Part shown: positions 6,801-13,311 of the stretch, in pieces | Layout: each line of letters opens with the position of its first letter | Numbering within the stretch: the first letter of the stretch is position 1 | Source of the DNA: an uncultured Kingella sp. | GTDB taxonomy: Bacteria > Pseudomonadota > Gammaproteobacteria > Burkholderiales > Neisseriaceae | Reading direction: 5' to 3' | DNA: 17,896 nt | NCBI GenBank assembly: GCA_916720425.1 | Contig: CAKARD010000015.1 | Location: forward strand, 1-17,896 | Position numbers and translations under genes: made by a program | The notes under the pieces: model-generated | The model's database searches: none | Told to the model about the DNA's origin: nothing | Seen by the model: only the letters and a program-made list of their open reading frames with translations

Positions 6801-7769
6801 ATGACAACCCGTAAAATTGGTAACAAAATTGTTGTGATTGGTACAGGTGCAGTGGGTATCAGTTATGCTTTTGCGGTACTTAATCAAGGCTTATGCGATG
6901 ATTTGGTTTTGATTGATATTAATGTGACTCGTTCGTCTGCTGAAGCACGAGATTTACGCCATGGGGTATTTAATGCCCCTACATTCACACGAGTTAAACA
7001 GGGAGATTATCATGAATGTGCGGATGCTGATGTGGTATGTATTTGTGCTGGTGTGCCACAACGCCCTGGTGAAACACGCTTACAATTGATTGATAATAAT
7101 CTTAATGTTTTCCACAGCGTGGTGAGTGAAGTGATGAAATCAGGGTTTGATGGTGTGTTTTTGGTTGCCGCTAACCCAGTAGATGTCTTGTCTTACGCGA
7201 CATGGAAGTTTTCGGGCTTGCCTAAAAATCGCATTGTTGGTTCTGGAACCATTTTGGATTCTGCACGATTGTGTAATTGTTTGAGTAATGAGTTTAATGT
7301 TGCACCACAAAGTATTGATGCGCACATGATAGGTGAGCATGGAGACAGTGTTTTGGTTGCATGGAGCACAGCGAGTATTGCTGGTATGTCCATTAATGAT
7401 GCTTTTGCCAAATTACCCGATGGCGGCATAGCAAAAAAAGAGGAAATTCGTGCAAATGTACGCAATGCTGCTTATAAAATTATAGAAGGTAAAGGTGCAA
7501 CCTATTATGGTATTGCAATGGGGTTGGCACGAATTACACGTGCTATTATTCACGATCAACATGTGGTTTTGCCGGTCTCTGCTTTATTGCAAGGTGAATA
7601 TGGCCAAGATGATGTATTTATAGGCGTACCTGCAATTGTAGGTCGAGATGGTGTTTTAGGTATTATCCCTAAGCCTTTAGACACAGATGAAAGTAAAAAA
7701 TTTGCTCATTCTGCTGAAATCTTGCGAAATTATCAAGAAAAAGTGCATGAATATTTAAGTCAACATTAA
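6801..7769 (+). CDS. ldh: NAD-dependent L-lactate dehydrogenase
   Basis: This enzyme interconverts pyruvate plus NADH and L-lactate plus NAD+, a fermentative route for reoxidising NADH. It has 322 residues. The NAD-binding motif is VIGTGAVGISYA (residues 12-23). The mobile loop GVPQRPGETR (84-93) carries Q87, which favours lactate over malate chemistry, and R93. NPVDVL is at 125-130, the D153-R156 pair is in GTILDSARL, and the catalytic H180 is in MIGEHGDSV. By alignment from memory to the Bacillus stearothermophilus enzyme, the fructose-bisphosphate ligands R173 and H188 correspond to C158 and D173 here, so it is probably not allosteric. AAGGA at 6789-6793 supports the start, directly after the YiaA-like gene's stop. 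Respiratory lactate oxidation by flavoproteins is more usual in Neisseria. Confidence 0.92.
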   Translation: MTTRKIGNKIVVIGTGAVGISYAFAVLNQGLCDDLVLIDINVTRSSAEARDLRHGVFNAPTFTRVKQGDYHECADADVVCICAGVPQRPGETRLQLIDNNLNVFHSVVSEVMKSGFDGVFLVAANPVDVLSYATWKFSGLPKNRIVGSGTILDSARLCNCLSNEFNVAPQSIDAHMIGEHGDSVLVAWSTASIAGMSINDAFAKLPDGGIAKKEEIRANVRNAAYKIIEGKGATYYGIAMGLARITRAIIHDQHVVLPVSALLQGEYGQDDVFIGVPAIVGRDGVLGIIPKPLDTDESKKFAHSAEILRNYQEKVHEYLSQH

Positions 7770-7815
7770 TTGAATTGCTATGTTGAGTTAAATCATTTTT
7801 TGTATTTTATTGTTT

Positions 7816-7854
7816 ACTAGGGAATATTCTCACTTTAAAGCGAATATTCCTAGT
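7816..7854. repeat. Hairpin-forming inverted repeat between convergent ldh and trmO
   Basis: GGAATATTC (7821-7829) pairs with GAATATTCC (7842-7850), extended by CTA/TAG around one extra G. It covers the stop codon of trmO and lies about 50 bp after ldh. It may be a bidirectional transcription stop, but neither strand has a proper T run after it. Confidence 0.45.
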
Positions 7855-8545
7855 TATCTAAAATAGTCTTTAATCTTATACAATTTTCTATATAAGCCGT
7901 ATGATGCACAATGCGAAATTGTACATTATAAGAGGCAATTTCCATACCATATAAACGATTAGCATCATTTTGATAAGCTGGGCGTGGATCTTGAGCAATC
8001 GATTGTTCAATTAAATTATAAATAGATAAGGGAAGATGTTGCGCATTAGCTGTGGGTAACCAAACAACATGTAAAGTCTTGGGAACTCCTTGAACAAATC
8101 CTGAACGCGCATTAGGCTTGGCTTCTACAAATGGAATATAGGGTTTTATGTCTAATACAGGCGTTCCGTCCAATAAATCACCACCTGTACAAATAATGTG
8201 TACCTGCCCTTTTCTCCAGTATATTTCTTGCAAAGGTAAGAGTGATAAGCCCAGATGGTTGGGACGATGTGGACTTCGTGTTGCCCAAACACCCATTTTT
8301 TGCTGCCCGCCTAATCGCGGAGGACGAACCATTTGTGCCCAACCTTCATTAACAGCATCATGAAATAAAAAATGTACCCAAATGAATTCAAATCCATCTA
8401 AACCGCGTACACTGTCCATTGTAAATTCTGGATTCAGAATAATGTGTGTATATGCAGAAGGAACCAGTTGCGGTTGACGAGGTATTCCAAATTTTTGAGT
8501 ATAGGGAGAGTGGATGATGCCTATATTTTCTATGGTGTATTGCAT
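7850..8545 (-). CDS. trmO: tRNA (N6-threonylcarbamoyladenosine(37)-N6)-methyltransferase TrmO
   Basis: This SAM-dependent enzyme (older names TsaA, YaeB, VirR-like) methylates t6A37 to m6t6A in tRNAs that read ACY codons. It has 231 residues, close to the usual length. Family motifs in order are GIIHSPYTQKFGIPRQ (residues 9-24), GLDGFEFIWVHFLFH (48-62), MVRPPRLGG (72-80), GVWATRSPHRPN (85-96) and GDLLDGTPVLDIKPYIP (122-138). The single beta-barrel SAM domain is followed by the smaller C-terminal domain (from about 155). A weak Shine-Dalgarno (AGG) lies upstream on the minus strand. It is read toward ldh and lies in the same direction as ileS, from which a 153-bp gap with the parS site separates it, so it probably has its own promoter. 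Confidence 0.93.
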   Translation of the reverse strand: MQYTIENIGIIHSPYTQKFGIPRQPQLVPSAYTHIILNPEFTMDSVRGLDGFEFIWVHFLFHDAVNEGWAQMVRPPRLGGQQKMGVWATRSPHRPNHLGLSLLPLQEIYWRKGQVHIICTGGDLLDGTPVLDIKPYIPFVEAKPNARSGFVQGVPKTLHVVWLPTANAQHLPLSIYNLIEQSIAQDPRPAYQNDANRLYGMEIASYNVQFRIVHHTAYIENCIRLKTILDN

Positions 8546-8613
8546 CTTTGATACCTGTGATATATGTATAGGTTATTTATATTTTTTATTGAATATGTGT
8601 AAGTTAATAAATG

Positions 8614-8643
8614 ACACCAATGTTTCACGTGAAACATTGGTGT
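8614..8643. other. parS centromere site inside a 30-bp perfect palindrome
   Basis: TGTTTCACGTGAAACA at 8621-8636 is an exact match to the bacterial parS consensus bound by ParB/Spo0J. Its symmetry continues seven bases further each side, so 8614-8643 is a perfect palindrome. It lies in the gap between ileS and trmO, not inside a gene. Chromosomal parS sites cluster near oriC in most bacteria. parA and parB are not in this window. No T run follows on either strand, so it is not an evident terminator. Confidence 0.93.
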
Positions 8644-8698
8644 GTCATACAGAATAACGGTAGGCTACATAGCTACCTTATGTGAGATTAGATGTGGG

Positions 8699-11479
8699 TT
8701 AAACATAATGACGTGTTTCACCCTGTCCTTCAATATTATCAATACAACGGACACATAGGGTTGGATGTTTATCATTCATTCCGACGCTTTCTAAATAATG
8801 CCAACAGCGTTCGCATTTATGTTGTGTGCTGGCTGCAACTTGAGCGTGTAGCGTTTCACCTTGTTTTAACGTAATTTGTGATACTAACATGGCAAAACGC
8901 AATTCCTCTCCTAAGCTTTGCAAAGCTTCGTATAGTGGTTCGGGTGCAGTCAGTTGTACTGTTGCTTGTAATGAAGAGCCAATGGTTTTGCTGCTACGCA
9001 GAGGTTCTATAGTAGCATTAACCACAGCACGTGCCTGGCGGATTGCATTCCACTTAGTCATTAATGCTTCTTCGCTGATTTGTGATGACACAGGAAAATC
9101 ATGCCATGTATGATAGAGTACGCTGTCTTCTTCACCGCCCCCAATGAGTTGCCATGCTTCTTCTGCGGTAAAACACAAAATAGGCGACATTAACAACACT
9201 AAACTGCGAGTAATGTGATACAAGGCGGTTTGTGCTGAACGACGTGCGTGGCTATTCGCTTGCATGGTGTATAAGCGATCTTTAAGAATATCTAAATAAA
9301 ACGCTCCAAGATCTTCTGAACAAAACTGCACCAAAGCTTGTATAGCAAAATGGAAAGTATAACGTGGATAATATTCTCCCGCTATTTGTTCTTGTAATTG
9401 ACGTGCTAATAACAGAGCATAACGATCCACTTCTACCATGTCCGCAAGAGGAATCACATCATCAATTGGATTAAAATCTTTCAGATTGGCAAATAAAAAA
9501 CTAAGTGTATTACGAATACGGCGATAACTTTCGGTGACGCGTGTTAGAATTTCTTTTGAAATTGCTAATTCGCCTGAATAATCAGTCATAGCTGTCCATA
9601 AGCGTAAAATGTCTGCACCAAATTCATCGTACACTTCTTGTGGTGCGATAACATTACCAATAGATTTGGACATTTTATGGCCATTTTGATCCACAACAAA
9701 GCCGTGTGTTAATAGCTGTTTATATGGCGCACGCCCCAAAGTCGCACACCCTGTTAGCATGGAGGACTGAAACCAACCACGATGCTGATCCGAACCTTCT
9801 AAATATAAATCTGCAGGATAAGCTAATTCTGGACGTTGTTTTAAAACTGAAAAGTGTGTTGAGCCACTATCAAACCACACGTCCATAGTGTCGGTTAATT
9901 TTTCATATTGTTCGCATTCTTCTGGTGTAAGTAATTCGGCTTTATCCAATTCAAACCAAGCATTAATCCCCCTTTGTTCGATTTTTTGTGCTATTTTTTC
10001 TAATAACACTGCTGAATTAGGATGTAATTCACCTGTGTTTTTGTTCACAAAAAAAGTCATAGGAGTACCCCAGTCGCGTTGTCGTGAAATGACCCAATCT
10101 GGTCTTCTTTCTATCATGGCTTGCAATCTTCCGCGCCCCCATGCTGGAAAAAATTCAGTATCATCAACGGCTTTGAGTGCATTATCGCGTAGAGTTTTAC
10201 CTGATGTCCCTATTTTGTCTAAACCTATAAACCATTGTGGTGTGGCGCGATAAATTAAGGGGGTTTTATGTCGCCAACAATGTGCATAGCTATGCTCAAT
10301 TTTGTTGTGACTTAATAAACGGTGGTTTTCTTTTAGCCAATCAATGACAATTTGATTGCCTTCCCAAACATTTATCCCTGCCAAACGGGGTACTTCATCA
10401 ATATAACATCCTCGTGCATTAATAGGATTGTATAACTTGATACCATATTGTTTGCTTACTAAATAATCTTCCAAGCCGTGTGCTGGTGCTGTATGTACTA
10501 AACCTGTACCTGCTTCAGTGGTTACGTGAGAACCGTTTAAAATAGGAATATCACGGGGTAAAAATGGATGGGTAGTAACCAGATTTTCTAACGCTGATCC
10601 GGTGCTTTGAGCTAAGATTGTACCCTCTAAGTTATAACGTTTTAATGCACTTTCGGCTAAATCTTTGGCTAAAACTAATTGACCTTTTGAGGTGTTGATG
10701 AGTTGATAAATGATATCGGCTCCAGCAGAGATGGCTTGGCTCGCAGGTAGCGTCCAGGGCGTGGTTGTCCAAATAACCGCAAACGCCTCTCCAGTTATAT
10801 CTGTCAAACCAAAAGCTTTAGCTAAGGCAGAAGTATCTTTAAAGCGATACATGACATCAATAGCGTGTGAAATTTTGTCTTTGTACTCTACTTCTGCTTC
10901 TGCTAATGATGAAGCACAATCTAAACAAAACTGAACAGGTTTTTCACCGCAATACAAATAGCCTGCTTGATAAATTTCACCTAATGTGCGTACAGTTTGA
11001 GCTTCTATAGCATAATCCATAGTGAGATAAGGCTTGTCCCAATCGCCAATCACACCTAAACGGATAAAATCCTTTTTTTGTCGTGCAATTTGTTCAGCCG
11101 CATATTCACGGCACAGTTCACGGAATTTGCTTGCGGGCATTTGTTTGCCATATAATTTTTCAATCATGACTTCAATAGGCAAGCCATGGCAATCCCACCC
11201 AGGAACATAAGGTGCGTCAAAGCCAGCTAAAGTTTTACTACGAATAATAATATCTTTTAAAATTTTATTGACCGCATGACCAATATGAATATCGCCATTG
11301 GCATACGGCGGCCCGTCATGCAAAATAAATTTAGGGCGTCCCGCAGTTTTTTGACGTAATTTTTGATAACGTTGTTGTTCTTGCCATTGTTTGACCCAGT
11401 TAGGCTCGCGTTTAGCTAAATTACCACGCATAGGAAAAGGGGATTCAAACAAATTTACAGTTTTAGAATAATCAGTCAT
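8699..11479 (-). CDS. ileS: Isoleucyl-tRNA synthetase
   Basis: This class I synthetase charges tRNA-Ile with isoleucine and edits mischarged valine. It has 926 residues from the chosen start, close to the length remembered for Neisseria IleS. HIGH is at 65-68 in NGDIHIGHAVNK, the editing-domain motif TTTPWTLP at 238-245, GWDCHGLP at 94-101, KMSKS at 602-606, and a C-terminal zinc site uses C889, C892, C909 and C912. The frame is open 14 codons further upstream (to 11521), but that ATG lacks a Shine-Dalgarno, while MTDYSKTVNLFESPFPMRG from 11479 matches the family start. It is a lone gene here: ribF and lspA, frequent partners in other proteobacteria, are absent on both sides. A parS site lies about 55 bp after its stop codon. 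Confidence 0.97.
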   Translation of the reverse strand: MTDYSKTVNLFESPFPMRGNLAKREPNWVKQWQEQQRYQKLRQKTAGRPKFILHDGPPYANGDIHIGHAVNKILKDIIIRSKTLAGFDAPYVPGWDCHGLPIEVMIEKLYGKQMPASKFRELCREYAAEQIARQKKDFIRLGVIGDWDKPYLTMDYAIEAQTVRTLGEIYQAGYLYCGEKPVQFCLDCASSLAEAEVEYKDKISHAIDVMYRFKDTSALAKAFGLTDITGEAFAVIWTTTPWTLPASQAISAGADIIYQLINTSKGQLVLAKDLAESALKRYNLEGTILAQSTGSALENLVTTHPFLPRDIPILNGSHVTTEAGTGLVHTAPAHGLEDYLVSKQYGIKLYNPINARGCYIDEVPRLAGINVWEGNQIVIDWLKENHRLLSHNKIEHSYAHCWRHKTPLIYRATPQWFIGLDKIGTSGKTLRDNALKAVDDTEFFPAWGRGRLQAMIERRPDWVISRQRDWGTPMTFFVNKNTGELHPNSAVLLEKIAQKIEQRGINAWFELDKAELLTPEECEQYEKLTDTMDVWFDSGSTHFSVLKQRPELAYPADLYLEGSDQHRGWFQSSMLTGCATLGRAPYKQLLTHGFVVDQNGHKMSKSIGNVIAPQEVYDEFGADILRLWTAMTDYSGELAISKEILTRVTESYRRIRNTLSFLFANLKDFNPIDDVIPLADMVEVDRYALLLARQLQEQIAGEYYPRYTFHFAIQALVQFCSEDLGAFYLDILKDRLYTMQANSHARRSAQTALYHITRSLVLLMSPILCFTAEEAWQLIGGGEEDSVLYHTWHDFPVSSQISEEALMTKWNAIRQARAVVNATIEPLRSSKTIGSSLQATVQLTAPEPLYEALQSLGEELRFAMLVSQITLKQGETLHAQVAASTQHKCERCWHYLESVGMNDKHPTLCVRCIDNIEGQGETRHYV

Positions 11480-11640
11480 GGAAATACTCGTTTGGTTTGT
11501 GACAACAGTAAAAATCACCATTTTACAAGTGATTAGCGCATGTGAAAAGTGAATAATACAGACTGCTTTTTAAGAAAATACAGGTAAAAAACCGTTAAAC
11601 TGCATTACAACTCATTATATTTGGCATAATATTTAAAATT

Positions 11641-11669
11641 AATCATGTATGCATTCTTTTCACATGATT
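11641..11669. promoter_or_regulatory. 8-bp inverted repeat upstream of the lipoprotein gene
   Basis: AATCATGT (11641-11648) and ACATGATT (11662-11669) flank a 13-nt spacer in the 180-222 bp region between the divergent ileS and lipoprotein genes. It lies about 30 bp before the lipoprotein ATG and could be an operator or a leader hairpin. No regulator can be named. Confidence 0.25.
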
Positions 11670-11701
11670 GTTTTGTTTAACCATATACAAAGGGATAAGC
11701 T

Positions 11702-12121
11702 ATGAAACACATTTTAAGCGCAATGAGTTTGGTATTATTTTTGGCTGCATGTAGCGCAACGCAACCATCACACCAACATGCAACAGAGCAGGCCAGTCAC
11801 CAGACCGCTATGATGCCTTCCCATGCTGGTACTAATAATGTATCCAGTTCAAATGCTGAGACACATCAGGCTCGTTATGCCTGTGAAAATGGTGCTGCAG
11901 TAACTGTGCGTTACACAGCCAATTCCGCGACTGTAAGCTTGGATATCGCAGAACAAACTGTTACCTTATCACAAGTAGTCAGTGGTTCAGGTTCACGTTA
12001 TGCTAGCCGCACCGGTTTTTATGGCAAACCCAGCGAATGGCATGTAAAAGGAATGCAAGCACATTTATCGTTTAGCGATCCCTATGGCAACGATGTAGAA
12101 ACCGTTTGTCAAGAAAAATAA
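11702..12121 (+). CDS. MliC-like lipoprotein (C-type lysozyme inhibitor / ACP family)
   Basis: This probable outer-membrane or periplasmic lipoprotein has 139 residues. The signal peptide ends in the lipobox LAAC with C17 as the lipidated residue. A low-complexity His/Ser/Thr-rich linker (about 18-56) follows. The C-terminal domain matches the MliC fold pattern: ARYACENGAAVTVRY (57-71), TVTLSQVVSGSGSRYAS (86-102), EWHVKGMQAHLSF (112-124) and VCQEK at the end. C61 and C136 probably form the conserved disulfide. Family members inhibit host C-type lysozyme; the Neisseria relative is known as adhesin complex protein. AAGGGA at 11690-11695 gives a good start. It is monocistronic, ends before a terminator, and is divergent from ileS. 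Assignment to the family is from motif pattern only. Confidence 0.8.
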   Translation: MKHILSAMSLVLFLAACSATQPSHQHATEQASHQTAMMPSHAGTNNVSSSNAETHQARYACENGAAVTVRYTANSATVSLDIAEQTVTLSQVVSGSGSRYASRTGFYGKPSEWHVKGMQAHLSFSDPYGNDVETVCQEK

Positions 12122-12161
12122 AGAATTACTTTAGAGTATTTCTAAATAAGTTATATCTTTA

Positions 12162-12190
12162 AGGCTCTATTATTAATAGAGCCTAGTTTT
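12162..12190 (+). terminator. Rho-independent terminator of the lipoprotein gene
   Basis: The 9-bp stem aggctctat (12162-12170) with atagagcct (12176-12184) encloses the loop TATTA and is followed by agttttattt. It separates the lipoprotein gene from the str operon promoter. Confidence 0.85.
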
Positions 12191-12250
12191 ATTTATTTAA
12201 ACTGGCTATTTTTCAGAATAAATCAGAAGTTTAAGTAAATTATTCCTTTA

Positions 12251-12280
12251 TTGACAATTGTATAATAAACAAGAGATAAT
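12251..12280 (+). promoter_or_regulatory. Sigma-70-type promoter of the str operon
   Basis: A perfect -35 TTGACA (12251-12256) is followed 18 bp later by GATAAT (12275-12280), five of six bases of the -10 consensus. A perfect TATAAT also lies at 12261-12266 but has no convincing -35. Transcription would start near 12287, about 50 nt before rpsL. Confidence 0.75.
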
Positions 12281-12286
12281 AATCGG

Positions 12287-12307
12287 TTGCTGGCATGGTG
12301 TCAGCAA
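12287..12307 (+). promoter_or_regulatory. Leader hairpin at the predicted 5' end of the str mRNA
   Basis: TTGCTGGCA (12287-12295) pairs with TGTCAGCAA (12299-12307), nine pairs with one G-T, around a TGG loop. A T-rich stretch follows. From the promoter call, this hairpin would form at the very 5' end of the transcript, suiting mRNA stabilisation or a control element more than attenuation. Confidence 0.55.
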
Positions 12308-12337
12308 GATATTTTTATTCAACAGGAAAAGTAAAAT

Positions 12338-12709
12338 ATGCCAACTATTAACCAATTGGTTCGCAAAGGTCGTCAAAAACCTGTCTATGTGAACAAAGTG
12401 CCTGCGTTGGAAGCATGCCCACAAAAACGTGGTGTTTGCACACGCGTTTATACAACAACTCCTAAAAAACCTAACTCTGCATTGCGTAAAGTATGTAAAG
12501 TACGCTTAACCAACGGTTTTGAAGTGATTTCATACATTGGTGGTGAAGGTCATAACTTGCAAGAGCATAGTGTGGTTTTGATTCGAGGCGGTCGTGTAAA
12601 AGACTTGCCAGGTGTGCGTTATCACACGGTACGCGGTTCTTTGGATACGGCTGGTGTGAAAGATCGTAAACAAGCCCGTTCTAAATACGGTGCAAAACGT
12701 CCTAAATAA
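12338..12709 (+). CDS. rpsL: 30S ribosomal protein S12
   Basis: S12 sits at the decoding centre of the small subunit and influences accuracy and streptomycin response. It has 123 residues, full length. Diagnostic stretches include ALEACPQKRGVCTRVYTTTP (23-42), KKPNSALRKVC and IGGEGHNLQEHSVVLIRGG. The streptomycin-determining lysines are wild type: K43 in TPKKPNS and the lysine of GRVKDLPG, whose neighbouring Asp is the usual methylthiolation site. AGGA at 12324-12327 precedes the ATG by 10 nt. It is the first gene of the str operon, with rpsG and fusA downstream. Confidence 0.98.
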   Translation: MPTINQLVRKGRQKPVYVNKVPALEACPQKRGVCTRVYTTTPKKPNSALRKVCKVRLTNGFEVISYIGGEGHNLQEHSVVLIRGGRVKDLPGVRYHTVRGSLDTAGVKDRKQARSKYGAKRPK

Positions 12710-12731
12710 TTTTTTTAACATAAATGGCCAT

Positions 12732-12783
12732 CGGTTATACAACTAATACAACCGAGTAAGTGAATGCCCTGTATGAGCATTCA
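12732..12783 (+). promoter_or_regulatory. Structured rpsL-rpsG spacer; possible S7 autoregulatory site
   Basis: The 110-nt spacer contains two small hairpins: CGGTT/AACCG (12732-12736 with 12750-12754) and TGAATGC/GCATTCA (12761-12767 with 12777-12783). In E. coli, S7 binds the spacer between the S12 and S7 genes to repress its own translation. The same position and length suggest an equivalent here; resemblance to the E. coli structure was not tested. Confidence 0.4.
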
Positions 12784-12819
12784 TGGGTATGCCCCAACTG
12801 AATAGATAAGGAATTTAAA

Positions 12820-13293
12820 ATGCCAAGACGTAGAGAAGTCCCTAAACGCGATGTATTGCCAGATCCTAAATTTGGTAGCGTAGAATTAAGCAAATTCATG
12901 AACGTACTAATGATTGACGGTAAAAAAGCCGTTGCAGAACGTATTGTTTATGGTGCATTGGAACAAATTGCAAAAAAAGTACAAGGCAAAGAAGCGATTG
13001 AAGTATTTAACGAAGCTATTGCTAATGCGAAACCTTTGGTTGAAGTAAAAAGCCGCCGTGTAGGTGGTGCTAACTACCAAGTTCCTGTTGAAGTGCGTCC
13101 TGCACGTCGCTTGGCATTGGCTATGCGTTGGGTACGTGATGCAGCACGTAAACGTGGTGAAAAATCTATGGATTTACGTTTAGCTGGTGAGTTGATTGAT
13201 GCTGCTGAAGGTCGTGGTGGTGCGTTGAAAAAACGTGAAGAAGTTCACCGCATGGCTGAAGCGAACAAAGCATTCTCTCACTTTCGTTTCTAA
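12820..13293 (+). CDS. rpsG: 30S ribosomal protein S7
   Basis: This primary 16S rRNA-binding protein organises the 30S head and is the usual translational regulator of its operon. It has 157 residues, the normal length. It begins MPRRREVPKRDVLPDPKFGS and contains KFMNVLMIDGKKAVAERIVY (25-44) and GGANYQVPVEVRPARRLALA (62-81), which forms the conserved beta-hairpin region. AAGGA at 12808-12812 with a 7-nt spacer sets the start. It is followed after 18 bp by fusA. Confidence 0.98.
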   Translation: MPRRREVPKRDVLPDPKFGSVELSKFMNVLMIDGKKAVAERIVYGALEQIAKKVQGKEAIEVFNEAIANAKPLVEVKSRRVGGANYQVPVEVRPARRLALAMRWVRDAARKRGEKSMDLRLAGELIDAAEGRGGALKKREEVHRMAEANKAFSHFRF

Positions 13294-13311
13294 TATTGAA
13301 AGATTAATAAA

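Noticed and set aside
8614..8643. The parS palindrome as the ileS terminator
   Set aside because: No T run follows on either strand, and the core is an exact ParB site.
11480..11521. An earlier ATG for ileS
   Set aside because: There is no Shine-Dalgarno before it, and the added residues precede the conserved MTDYSKT start.
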